This document shows, piece by piece, positions 45,327 through 56,967 of a DNA stretch of 64,000 bases; the first letter of the stretch is position 1; each line of letters opens with the position of its first letter. The translations under genes and the position numbers were made by a program. The stretch is from Botryococcus braunii (Eukaryota > Chlorophyta > Trebouxiophyceae), in assembly GCA_002005505.1 (NCBI GenBank), contig KV908500.1, forward strand, positions 280,386-344,385, in the 5' to 3' direction. The notes under the pieces are model-generated. The model did not search any database and was not told the origin of the DNA. It worked only from the letters and a program-made list of their open reading frames with translations.

Positions 45327-46786
45327 TCAGGTTAGGCGAACCTTTTTGTTAGGGCGTTTCCCTTTAGGCAGCTTAGGGGGCAGGTGACGGGTTGGATCGA
45401 TGTAGAGTTTGGTCACGCTGGGCGTTTTGATCTGAGCGAGGCGGCCCAAAGCCTCCAGAGTCTGACCTTGCTGTTCGTGATGCTGGAGGGAGCCTCGCCT
45501 GCTCCCATGCAAGGTGGCGTGGTAGGGGATGTTGGCAGCTGTAAAATGGAAGTCGATGTCTTCTTCGAAGGCAGCCACGCTGAGGCTGCGTTCTATGAAA
45601 TGGTCCTTATTGGAGGACAAGGGGCGGCAAAGAAACTGGGTGATGGGGTGACCCAGTGCGGCAGACTGGACCAGCAAGGCATGGAGACGCTGGATTGGGC
45701 AGAGGGGGTCATCTTTGCGAGTGATGATCATCACCTCAGGGTGCAGGTTGTGCTTGATTTCAAGGGCCTTAAATAAGACTACTCCGCCGAGAGGAATCTG
45801 CAGGGAGGGGTACAAGCTGGGCCCAGCAGGCGTCCCTGCACCGGCTGACAGAATGTGAGCATGTAGGAAAAAGGGGCATAAAGAGAGAGAGAGGACAAGA
45901 GGCAGAGACCCAAGGGGGGATAGGAGGAGTAGCTGACAAAGTGGGGGGGACATACCAGAAGCCAGCCACAGGTCATCCAAGCACCAGGAGACAGCTGTGG
46001 CCCCACGTGAGCATGTCTCCCACAAAATTGTCATGGTGAAGGCATCTCGGTGCAGGCGGAGCAAGGGGACGCCGGTGGTGGTGCTGATGCGAGTATCCAA
46101 GCGTGCCAAGACTTGCTGCAGGTCTGACAAGCTCCAGGGGTGAGCTGACTGGGGATTATAGCCCAAGTGAGCCAGCCAGCGGGTGTAGCCAGTGGCCCAT
46201 TCTGCCACGTCTAAAGAACGCACAGGATTGCCTGCAACATATAATTTGTACATCACTTACACGTTTACAAAACGGTTACACGTTTAGTCAAACCCATGCA
46301 CACAGTTTCCATCAGGTAGCAAGGCTTCATGCTAGTATTGGGGGACACTGACAGCCTACCTCGACCACGGAGAGGGTCCCAGTTGCCATGGGTGGTGGCA
46401 TAGCGGTCAAATTCAGTGGCCAGGAAAGACAATAGGCATCGCATGCTAACCGGCGCAGCAAGGTCCAAGCCTTGATGTTTATATCTACCGCAGGTGGTAG
46501 CCCACAATGTCATGTAGACTTTGATGTCTTGAGGAGTGCCTTGGAGGGCATGGCGGCCAGTGTCACTCATGAACTCACAGAATTTATCGAAGGCACTGAT
46601 CTTCTTCTGCATGGTAGCCCCCTTGACTGCTAGCAGCTGGATGGAGTTGGCCCGGGCGAGCCACTGGAAGTACTGGTCAGCAGCTGTAGCACTCAGGGGA
46701 GGGCCAGTGTGGCAGGGGATTTGGCGGCCCAGGAGCAAGGTGTCAGCCATGCCTAGGAGTCCTGGGGACCCTATGATGGCTGCCAA
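45327..46786 (-). CDS. DIRS tyrosine recombinase, three exons
   Basis: Exon 1 is 46786-46360 (N-terminal helical, core-binding-like domain: TMQKKISAFDKFCEFM), ending CGAG|GTAGGC in phase 1. Exon 2 is 46231-45956 after TGTTGCAG, reading GNPVRSLDVAEWATGYTRWL and RDAFTMTILWETCSRGATAV, which supplies the first catalytic Arg. It ends GCTTCTG|GTATGT. Exon 3 is 45835-45327 after CCGGTGCAG, with the HxxR motif TLHGSRRGSL and the candidate nucleophile Tyr in TPSVTKLYIDP. All junctions keep phase. The enzyme would integrate the circular intermediate. Introns of 128 and 120 bp are inferred from phase and consensus sites, not from transcripts. Confidence 0.85.
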
Positions 46787-46791
46787 GGGTG

Positions 46792-46985
46792 ATCCTGCAT
46801 GCTGCAGGACAGCCAGCTAGTCAGCAGGCTGCCAGTTGGGGGAACTGGGAAGGTGGATGGTCTGGTGGAAAATTACTCACCAGCTTAGGGTTCCCAAGCC
46901 CTAATACCACCATATAAAGGTCAGTCAACCGGGAGTAAACCCAAATGGTGTAAGCGGATTGGCACGCAAAAGGTTCGTGGGAAAT
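46792..46985 (+). repeat. DIRS repeat B1
   Basis: Two parts: a = ATCCTGCATGCTGCAGG... (46792-46872) and b = ...ATTACTCACCAGC to GTGGGAAAT (46873-46985). It is followed without gap by A2. Confidence 0.9.
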
Positions 46986-47228
46986 TCCATTGCCACGGGA
47001 GGGCTGGTAAACCCCCAGAAGGATTGACTAATGGCGAACAAGCACGTGACTCCAGATCACGAATGGACAATCAAGGATATTTCAGGTGAAACAACGGGGG
47101 AACAGGCTAGTTGATATAGAAAACCAAAGGCTAGGATTCAAACAAGCAACTGAGGAAACCATTAGGTGGGTCCCTCCCTCTTGACTGATATACCCGGGGG
47201 ACGGGTGGCTCTACGCACCTTCATTGGT
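46982..47228 (+). repeat. DIRS repeat A2
   Basis: Second copy of A1, placed between B1 and B2. Confidence 0.95.
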
Positions 47229-47243
47229 CCCGCCCGCCCACCC

Positions 47244-47453
47244 GGATGGTCTGGTGGAAAATTACTCACCAGCTTAGGGTTCCCAAGCCCTAATACCACC
47301 ATATAAAGGTCAGTCAACCGGGAGTAAACCCAAATGGTGTAAGCGGATTGGCACGCAAAAGGTTCGTGGGAAATCCTGCATGCTGCAGGACAGCCAGCTA
47401 GTCAGCAGGCTGCCAGTTGGGGGAACTGGGAAGGTGGATGGTCTGGTGGAAAA
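47244..47453 (+). repeat. DIRS repeat B2, order permuted
   Basis: Contains the B parts in the order b then a (47244-47373, then 47373-47453), the reverse of B1. It ends at GTGGAAAA, where Helitron sequence starts about 30 bp further on. Confidence 0.9.
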
Positions 47454-47484
47454 ACATAGGGTCCCCCAGGGGGTGGGACGTAAC

Positions 47485-50400
47485 CTACCCCGGACGGGAA
47501 TTGAGGGGTTCAATGTATTTCAAATGTGACAAGTTGTTGCTAGAGATCTGGGATACTTCATCCAGGATGAAGACTGCTGTATTCTTGTATTCTGCTATGA
47601 GTTCTTGCATTCTAACAGTGCCGGGTTTCCCTTCCCTCCCCACTGCCCAGCCCATGGCACTGTGAAGAGTCTTGCCCTGGACCAACCAAGCTGCTTTACC
47701 ATTTTGTGCTGCCACTTGGATCAGAATGCCATGACCATCATCATCGATATTTCTTGGTAAAACACGATCCAGGGCTTGTCGCATAAAGCTGACAGTACAG
47801 CTTTTCCCAGTTCCAGCTCCACCCGTTATAAACAAGAGAAGTGGGTCAACAATAATATTCCATGCGTGATACAAGACGTGACAAACTGCGTACTGCACTG
47901 CTCTACGTTGTTCTCCAGTCAACAAGGCCGCCTCGGTGTGCCATTCTTTGGTATCCCACAGCTTCCAGGAGGTTTCTGAAGATGTGGCAATGACAGGTAT
48001 TTGCAAATCTTCTGAAGCTGGGGTAGGCAGGTTTGGTAAAGTCATCATGTCTTGAACTTCACCGGCTTCATCTAAATCAAGTGGTATGTCATCGTCATAT
48101 TCATTCTCGTGTTGAGCTATTAGTGCTTCCCAATCAATATGACTGTGTGTGTTGTATTTCATTGCTGTTTCTTGGATCCTATCTTGGATCGCCTCATAAT
48201 GAGCACTATAAGTTGCGTACCCTCCTAAAAGGGCAGTGTCTTCATCTTTTTCCGCTTGTGTTGCCCATACGCTTCCAGGCGCATATAGCAGCAAGAGCAC
48301 ACGGCACTGTTCTTCCCTATAGTCAGATTTGACAGCAGGTGGGAACCTCAAGATGCGAGGTTTCCGTCTGAGTGACCGTTGGTATCCAGCGGATTGGAGG
48401 ATGCGCTTACGGGGACACTCTGCGTTAAAGGTGTGGTCAGCCATGCCACTATCTTCATGTCCCTGATGTTCAAGCTCTCCATCTTCTGAATTGTCTGTTT
48501 GCTCTTCCTCACATTCTGGGATATAAATTTCCCTTGCAGTTACGCGGGGTTTCTTGCTTTGGACTTTCTTGAGATCTCCATACATACTGCAGAAATCTGC
48601 TAGACAAATGTCTGGATCGTTTGAAACTCTACGGTATTGCACAAATTGACGGAAGTGACGGTGCATGGAATCTGCGAAGACATAAGGGCTGTCTGGGTCC
48701 ATTTCATTCAGCTTGCTTTGAGGTTTCAACACTACAGCCCGTTCTTCGGGTCTGTTGGTATTCAGAAAAAGTACTGCACGACTCATGAAACGAAGGGGGT
48801 ACTGAAGCAAGTGATAAGCAGCCATCTGTACACTAATTTCATGCATATTGATGAACAGAAATCCCCCTCGTCTTATGGCTGCCTCCACGTCACCATCCAA
48901 TTCTGCAGCTCTGATGATGTCTTGCATAGCCTTTGTCAATGCCCGATCCCCTTTCAACATGTATCCTGTAACATACTGTACACATGCATACGGGTCCAGT
49001 ACAAACTGTACATCCGTATTGGCTCTCCATATCCTGGTCAGTTGTTCATTAAAGGTATTTATCCTCATGTGCTGGACCTTCCTTTTATAAAAGACTTTCG
49101 CATCTTCTTTCATTGATAGAGACACTGCTGTTTCGTACTCAGCTTGGGTTACTTGGCAGGCTGCTAGGAAGGACGGAAAGTCCATGCGCATTGCACCTGT
49201 GAAATCTATGGATTCTCCATTTTTGCCCTGGAGAATCACATCGATTCTTTTCATTTCAGCTTGGATGCGGTGCAAGTCGTTCATAGCCTTTTCCTCTTCG
49301 TCAGGCTGTAAGAGTGGGCGTCTCAGGACCCGACTCTTCTCCATTGGAAACCATGGAGCAGCAAATCTGCACTCTCCATTCTTCTTCAGACATTTACCAC
49401 GACAACAGGTATGCTGTTGTAAGCATTGCAATTCAGGCTCAAGCACATCTACATCAGTTGTAATGTATTTGTCACAGAAATCCTCAATTGCTGCATCTTT
49501 GTCTGGATCCTTTGGGTCGAACTTTGGAGCAGTCGCTTCATATAACAGGCTATGTCGATGAGGCGTTCCTCTTTTCTGTGCTTCTTCCACATGTAGACGA
49601 TCGGTAATTGTACCTAATATTTTTGTCTTATCTATGACATTGTTGAAGAGGGACTCAACTCTCTTTCGATAACACATTGCTGTGACAATTGGATCAGAGC
49701 CCAGCAGTTCGCACTTCTCATCAAAGGACATCGCTTCTAATTCAGTGGGTGTTGCTAAGCGTCCATGTTTCAAAAAATAAAGTGTCTGCAAAAATTGCTC
49801 CCACTTTGTATCTGCACACGACACCGTCACAAAAAAAGTGGGAATCCCAATAGTCCTGAACATTGCCATGAAGTCATGCTGCGTGGACTTCATGTAGTCT
49901 GGAGAAGTTCGCAGGTTTTGCATATGTAGGGTGCCCTTTCTTTGTTGGATTGCCCTCTTTATGAACTCTGGATCCCTTGCTTGTGCAGCTGTTAAGCGTT
50001 CAGGATCGCTACCTTTTTTCAGTGACATTTTAGCGCATTGGAACACAGAGTATATCATAGCCTCACGCTGAAGATAAAAAATTATTTCAGGATTTCTGGC
50101 AAACCTCCGGTCTATGCTCAGCATCTTCAACTTGTACATCTCATGCCTAGATAAGCATTCTGGGTTTTGTTGGGGAAACCCACCAAATTCTTGTGGAAAC
50201 ATCTTGGCTTGTAAGTCATCATCCTGCCAACAATATATAGGTCTATTCCCCTCACCCGGTGCAATTCGCATGACGCTTTCCTGCAGAACTCTGTGCTCAG
50301 TAGGTAGGGTATCGGTTTCTGGAGCTTCTGCAATACCAGGACCAGCTAGACCAGGACCATGCAAATCTGTAATATTCTCATTCCCATCCCCATTCAAATA

Positions 50401-51846
50401 AGTTTCCATGATTCCAGATTCACTTCTATTGTCTTCGACATCTCCGATAGTCTCTGGCCTACGCTGACTTTCATGCTCATCATGGCCTTGCTGGGGAACA
50501 GGCGGTACCATCAAATTGGAAACGTGATCCATGAAATGGGAAATGCCATCTTCATAAAGACACGTGTGATGATCTGGAGCTTGGCCACGCTGCTCATCTA
50601 TTTGAAGCATGGCCAACTCATCAACTCCCTCATTATTTGTGGGGCTACCATTGTCATGATCATGAGCATTGGCCTCAAATGTGGGCACATCCATGTCAGT
50701 ATTCTCATCATCCTCAGTCACAACTTCTGGAAAATCAGCCGCTAGCTGTCTCAACTTATCAGCGTCAAAAATAAAGCCTTGGTACAGTGGGGTCTGTAAC
50801 AATGCCTCTGCTGCTGAGATCATGACATCGGGGCGTATGTATCCGTCTTTGAACGTATGGCGGTCCGATAGTCTTCGCAACATCTGACACCTGTAAAACA
50901 CTGTAGGCCTGAAATCATTTGGTAGTGTGGTTTCTAATTTTTGACCGCTGTTTGGAACACTTATTACGTGACCTTTGACTCCTTTTTGCCTCGTGCTGGG
51001 CAAAGTTACTATTCGGTGAAAGCCAACCACAGCAGCCAAGAGGGCTGCTTCCAGTTTGTTACACTTTAATATTGCTGGGTGAATAGTGTTGAATGGAAGT
51101 TGAGGGGGCTTCCAGTCATAGTCTTTTTTTAATTTCGTAGTACAAGGTCGGCAAAATTTGAAAGAAGACAAAGGCCCATGTCGATGTGGCAGTAGCTCCT
51201 GAACAAAGTCGTTACGGCCTCCCTCTACCATTCCTGTCATAATTGCATCATGCAATTCAGAAAGCTCCACTTCTTGTTTTATTTGTTTACAACAAGAGCA
51301 AAAGGACGTTATTGGTACACAGTCCCTTTTGAATTTCTCTACGGCACGTTCGAGTACATTTGCTTCACACAATTGTCGTGGTCTGCGATGTTGTCTGTGT
51401 GATGTACCCGGTCCGTCCTCATCAGGGTCTCCTCGACTAATTTCTATTGGTGTCAATTCAAAGACAAGGTTATTATTTTTATTCCGATCTTCCACATTTA
51501 AACATCGTCTGTTTGCTTGTGGTTCTTGTGTGCGTCTGGCCTCAGCCTTACGTTTCAGGCTCGTTACTTCGCTCCACTGATCCGCTATGGCTTGGACATA
51601 CAACAGACACTCAGTAGTAGGGTGCACTTTTTTAAGGCCTTTCCATGCATATGACACAAATGTCAACAAAGATGTACAGGCACTTTTTACTTTCCCCGGG
51701 GAACAAGCAAGGAATGGTCGTTGTGAGAAACGCCCTTTAGTAGCTGCAGTTTCCCTTAACCGTCGCTGTGCTGTACTACATGCAATGTTTCTTATTCCTC
51801 CTTTGGCATGTGATTGAATGATATTGCAAAGCGCCCCGGGGAACAA
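47485..51846 (-). pseudogene. Helitron Rep/helicase protein, C-terminally truncated
   Basis: A 1453-codon frame. The N-terminal part has Cys-rich segments (FCSCCKQIK; FKFCRPCTTKLKK) and the following LNAAL-type block (HPAILKCNKLEAALLAAVVG), a DUF6570-like region common in Helitrons. The Rep domain has GIPTFFVTVSCADTKWEQF, then QKRGTPHRHSLLYE (HUH position, about residue 760, reads H-R-H) and the two-tyrosine CVQYVTGYMLKG (about 955). A PIF1-like helicase begins with LTGEQRRAVQYA, Walker A FITGGAGTGKSC (about 1343) and Walker B FILDEVSQIS (about 1424). It stops about 20 residues later, so helicase motifs II-VI beyond Walker B are absent. The break coincides with the right end of the DIRS element. 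Helitrons move by rolling-circle replication; this copy cannot supply a complete helicase. Confidence 0.9.
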
Positions 51847-51976
51847 GCAAGGAATGGTCGTTGTGAGAAACGCCCTTTAGTAGCTGCAGTTTCCCTTAAC
51901 CGTCGCTGTGCTGTACTATATGCAATGTTTCTTATTCCTCCTTTGGCATGTGATTGAATGATATTGCAAAGCGCCT
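51697..51976. repeat. 140-bp tandem duplication inside the Helitron gene
   Basis: The block starting CCCCGGGGAACAAGCAAGG occurs at 51697 and again 140 bp later. I saw one difference (TACTACATGC versus TACTATATGC). As 140 is not a multiple of three, it shifts the frame between the 292-codon upstream ORF and the 1453-codon ORF. Confidence 0.92.
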
Positions 51977-52670
51977 CAATGTGGCTTTCAATATCATTCC
52001 CATTGTTAGCTGTAATCAAACTTTCAACACACGTTAAATTGCACGCCAAATCCTCAAGATCATCTTGAAGCATCAAAAGTACCATGAGTTTTTCTACTTG
52101 TTGTGATAAAGACGTGCCCAGAGGTATACTACTGAGGACTTTCATCATATTTTTGAAGGCCTCCTTTTTTTGCTTTTCTAATAATGACCACTTACTGTGC
52201 AATGCACTTATGTAATTACGGCAATATCGAGCAGCATGAGTGTGAAGCCCTTTAATATTCCACCATATGTGCAAGATGAAAGCACTCATTCCAATGGTGA
52301 CTGGTAGTGTAGATGAGACCGCACTGTTGACAATTATGTTGAAATCTATAGGTGTGTTAGTAAGGTCTACATGTTCCTCAAAAAACCCAGGGAGTGCATT
52401 TACAATATGTGAAGACAAACCTGTGGTTGTTACATTCAGGACTTTTGTCCAAAAATCAAGTTGCATATTTTCCAAACCAATCCTCACATCGGAACTTTTT
52501 AACTGCATGACACAATCCTGTACTACTTTATAGTCACAACCAGATTCTGCAATATATATACACAACATAAACTTACTTATTCTTGTCAGGGTATCCGGTG
52601 AGTTATCCACTTCTAAAACATTTAATAGTTCCTCTAAGTCCTTCACAGTAAGAAATGAACTTGTCTCCAT
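51792..52670 (-). pseudogene. Helitron N-terminal ORF, separated by the 140-bp duplication
   Basis: A 292-codon frame METSSFLTVKDLEELLNVLE to ACSPG. Its last part (ALCNIIQSHAKGGIRNIA) is the same sequence that starts the large Helitron frame. It therefore appears to be the original N-terminus of that protein, cut off by the duplication. The region is helical and Leu-rich with no known domain that I can recognise. Confidence 0.6.
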
Positions 52671-53497
52671 CTTACATGCGTATACCTCCCCCTAGGTTAT
52701 CAATTATATATTGTGTTCAGATCTTCTAGATTGTACACTGGTTTTTTTACATGTAAACTTCCTTTCCCTATACTGTATAGTACTCAGATTGCCATGTCCG
52801 GATTCAAGGCAGACAATCCACCATTTGTTATTCATGGTCATTCATCATTCATTTTTTTATATGGTATTAGTACCCCTGTGCACAAAAGCGGCAGGTGGCC
52901 ATCCAGTCATCTAGTGAGGTGTGGTCAATAGGAGCGCTGATTAGAACTGGGTGCGAGTAGTTTACAAGGTAGGAGATGCTAGAGTCCTGGAGTTGCAGTA
53001 TCACCGAACTTGACCTGCATGTTCACCACATACTCGCTTAGCATTCTTTGTGTGCAATAAACTGAAGTTCAGCATGCTTTGCGTGCGATGGATTAAAACA
53101 TCACCTAAGTTGTATGATCCTCCGGAGCAGTTTGATCGGAGCTGTCTGACCGAAGTTGTTTGACATGTAAGTATCATATAAAATGTTGCATTGGAAGAAT
53201 CTACGTTAAATAATCGACATGTCTCGGGGCAACTATGCTGCAAGGACAATTACTGCTGAAGCAAATTTGTCAAAATCGTAAGAGAGAATCCTAATCATGA
53301 TACAATGTGTGTGTGTATATATATACCAAATATCATAAAAAGGAATTAATGTTCAGCATTGTGTGGGAACAGAGTGGAGATGTCAGGGCGATGTTCTTTA
53401 ATGCTAATTGTCATAATGGCTGCCTATTCAGGCCAGTGTCACAGATTTACAGCAAGGGAAATGTTTCGGAAGTTGTAATTCATACATTTAATATAGA
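52671..53497. other. Interval upstream of the Helitron gene
   Basis: Expected to hold the Helitron 5' end, but no unambiguous terminus was identified. No other gene seen. Confidence 0.4.
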
Positions 53498-53529
53498 GGA
53501 GAGAGGGAAGGAGAAAGATGGAGGGTAAG

Positions 53530-53537
53530 AGAGAGAG

Positions 53538-53601
<64 letters not shown>

Positions 53602-53699
53602 AGGGAGAGGGAGAGGGAGAGGGAGAGGGAGAGGGAGAGGGAGAGGGAGAGGGAGAGGGAGAGGGAGGGAGAGGGAGAGGGAGAGGGAGAGGGAGAGGG

Positions 53700-53759
<60 letters not shown>
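53530..53759. repeat. (GA)n / (GAGAGG)n microsatellite
   Basis: GA tract, then a hexanucleotide GGGAGA array (about 53591-53702), then GA again, running into ACACAG repeats to about 53785. Artefactual Arg-Glu and Leu-Ser/Pro ORFs result. Confidence 0.97.
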
Positions 53760-53762
<3 letters not shown>

Positions 53763-54018
53763 ACAGACACAGACACAGACACACAAAACAGAGTCGTGTC
53801 ACAATGTATCATGTAGGAATGTAATCCTTACAAACACATGTACATTGCAAAAACAAAAACATCCATATAATACATATGTAATACATGTTGAGGTCACAAT
53901 TCCATTTACAAAGTTGGGGAATGGTCACTAACCGTTCATCATTCTCCCATAATAGACTATGATTTGATTGCACGCATACACACACACTCACTCTCAGTAC
54001 CAAAACACTCATGCACGT

Positions 54019-54019
<1 letters not shown>

Positions 54020-54096
<77 letters not shown>

Positions 54097-54922
54097 ACAG
54101 AAAACAGACTTATGTCCCAATATACCATGTTGCAATATACATAATGAACATAGTTCAGGTAAAACACATAATCAAAACACATAATCAAGCACTACTAACC
54201 CTCCCAAACAGATGTACATTTTTCCGAGCATATATTTAAACAACAACTAGCCACCATACAACTATTGGAATAATAACAGGGTTTTCCTCACTTCGCAAAT
54301 ATTTAAAAAAATTCAAGATAAGCTGGGTAATCTACGGAACAGACCCGTGCCGAAGCCGATGCCGATGCCGATCAAAAAAGTTCCACAAAGCAATTACGAT
54401 ATTCCACAGTGCCACAAAGCATTTACGAAACATACAATAAAAATTCCAAGATAGGCTGGGTGCTCACTTCTACGAAACAGACCCGTGCCGAAGCCGATGC
54501 CGATCAAAAGAGTTCCACAAAGCAATTACGATATTCCACAGTCCCACAAAGCAATTACGATGTTCCTACACCATGCCCAACAACCTTCATTTTCATATAG
54601 TATCAAGGCACAAAAACACCCATTGACATAGACGACGGGAGTTAGGCATAACCTTACCCAAAGGCAGTCGGCCATTGCAACCACAAAAACATCATGGCCA
54701 CAGCATACCCATACATATTATACATGTTGAAGTTATAATTCCATGGCAAAGTTGGGAAACGGTGATTGGTCGTGTTGGGAAATGGTGATTGGCCGTCTTC
54801 ATTTCGCAAATTGATGTGCATTCGCAACCAGTAAATTACAACAAAAAGTTCAAAATAAACAGGGCTACCTGTTGCGTACTTAAATATCGATCACAACAAT
54901 GCGAAAGTGCCCTATAAGCCAA

Positions 54923-55013
<91 letters not shown>

Positions 55014-55846
55014 AGACAGAAAACAGACTTATGTCCCAATATACCATGTTGCAATATATATAATGAACATAGTTCAGGTAAAACACATAATCAAAACACA
55101 TAATCAAGCACTACTAACCCTCCCAAACAGATGTACATTTTTCCGAGCATATATTTAAACAACACCTAGCCACCAATACAACCATTGGAATAATAACAGG
55201 GTTTTCCTCACTTCGCAAATATTAAAAAAAATTCAAGATAAGCTGGGTAATCTACGGAACAGACCCGTGCCGAAGCCGATGCCGATGCCGATCAAAAAAG
55301 TTCCACAAAGCAATTACGATATTCCACAGTGCCACAAAGCATTTACGAAACATACAATAAAAATTCCAAGATAGGCTGGGTGCTCACTTCTACGAAACAG
55401 ACCCGTGCCGAAGCCGATGCCGATCAAAAGAGTTCCACAAAGCAATTACGATATTCCACAGTCCCACAAAGCAATTACGATGTTCCTACACCACGCCCAA
55501 CAACCTTCATTTTCATATAGTATCAAGGCACAAAAACACCCATTGACATAGACGACGGGAGTTAGGCATAACCTTACCCAAAGGCAGTCGGCCATTGCAA
55601 CCACAAAAACATCATGGCCACAGCATACCCATACATATTATACATGTTGAAGTTATAATTCCATGGCAAAGTTGGGAAACGGTGATTGGCCGTGTTGGGA
55701 AATGGTGATTGGCCGTCTTCATTTCGCAAATTGATGTGCATTCGCAACCAGTAAATTACAACAAAAAGTTCAAAATAAACAGGGCTACCTGTTGCGTACT
55801 TAAATATCGATCACAACAATGCGAAAGTGCCCTATAAGCCAAGACA
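54020..55846. repeat. Tandem duplication, about 920-bp unit, two copies
   Basis: Each unit begins with a (CA)n tract (54020-54092; 54925-55010). It continues with CAGAAAACAGACTTATGTCC and ends with GCGAAAGTGCCCTATAAGCC (54900-54919 and 55819-55838). The copies are nearly identical. Inside each unit a block with CCGTGCCGAAGCCGATGCCG is itself repeated about 140 bp apart. Confidence 0.92.
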
Positions 55847-56935
55847 CTTCCCTGACAAGACTCGGTGTCGATATCGATATTTCTACACCACGCCCACGCC
55901 CAACAACCCTCATTTGCATAGATTACCTTATAATAAACATTATATTACTACATACACAACCATCAACATAAACAACGGGAATCAGGCCGGAACCCTAACC
56001 CGTAGGCAGTTAACAATTGCAACCCAAAAAACACCATCGCCACCGCATCCCCACACATGTGATACATGTTAAGCTGACATAATCAATACTTAGTTTGGGC
56101 AACCTTACAATTCAGAGAACCCCTCACCAAAAGTTCGCCATCAGGCACCGATGTATGTGGTGTCAGCAAACTCCCAGCCAATCTCCATTCCACAACTTGC
56201 CAATCATCAACCTTCTTACCTCACTGTGTAATTTTGCTGCAACTGTGGACAAAACGCGCGTTTCTTTCTCTTACGATGCACTCCGAACTCACGCACGCTT
56301 CTCTCGTAAGAATCTTCAAATCGACGGGAAACCTGCAATGTACTGGATACTCCAATCATTCAGGGCCACAATCCCCTAAGGATGAGCACAATCAGGCCAT
56401 GTGCATCCAAAGTACAGCATGTGCCGGCGAAGCCTCCGAAATGTGTGATCTTTGACATTCAGTGGAATATTCAGAACCAAATTTCAGGCCACCACCACCA
56501 GAATGCCGAACATTCCAGACATCTGCACTCAGGAGAGTGTGCGGACCACCACATGTTGGCGGCGACTGACAGTCCCCACCCACAGACCGTGCACATTTCC
56601 GCACATCACACGGTCACACACGGGAAATTCGAAAAACGCAATGCTGGAGGCCACCGTCAGGCAAAATGCCGGACATCCGCAGCGCCACTGCAGGAAATAC
56701 CACAGATTCACTCGAATCTCATGGCTGCACGATCGGCTACCACGGAACAGCCCACATTCCGGCTACCCCAAAATGTCTGTTTTGGCATTTTCTTAGTTAT
56801 TAGTTTGTCGACTGCCCTGCGGAAACCGACATTTTTCCACTGAAAAAAGTTTGCGTCGTGGCGCGACACTAGGTGAGAATTATGGGCCTGCCCAGCGGAA
56901 TCCTTAACTCTTCTAGGGGGTAGAGTGGCAACGTC
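55847..56935. other. Non-coding interval
   Basis: A decayed third copy of the start of the preceding unit's satellite motif (CGATATCGATATTTCTACACCACGCC) may be present near 55866. ORFs here have no recognisable content. Confidence 0.4.
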
Positions 56936-56967
56936 AACCTACCCCCCCAGGGGGGGGGGGGGTAGGT
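56936..56967. other. Perfect GC-rich hairpin
   Basis: AACCTACCCCCCC, a loop, and GGGGGGGTAGGTT form a 13-bp stem. A related AACCTACCCC sequence occurs at 47481-47490 beside the truncated Helitron. Could be a transposon terminal hairpin. Confidence 0.5.

Larger units (their letters stand above)
39209..47453 (+). mobile_element. DIRS-type (kangaroo/TOC-like) retrotransposon
   Basis: About 8.2 kb with spliced gag and RT-RNase H on the plus strand and a tyrosine recombinase on the minus strand, convergent. There are no LTRs, integrase or protease. Ends are split direct repeats in the order A1 (39209-39455), ORFs, B1 (46792-46985), A2 (46982-47228), B2 (47244-47453). In DIRS-like elements such repeats allow replication through a circular DNA that the tyrosine recombinase integrates without target duplication; none is seen here. 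Opposite-strand recombinase is described for kangaroo of Volvox. All three genes look intact once introns are removed. Confidence 0.9.

Noticed and set aside
53439..53931. Ser/Leu/Pro and Arg/Glu ORFs on both strands
   Set aside because: Microsatellite translations of GA and GAGAGG arrays.
56382..56843. 153-codon plus-strand ORF
   Set aside because: No recognisable motif, His/Thr/Pro-biased, overlapped by ORFs in other frames.
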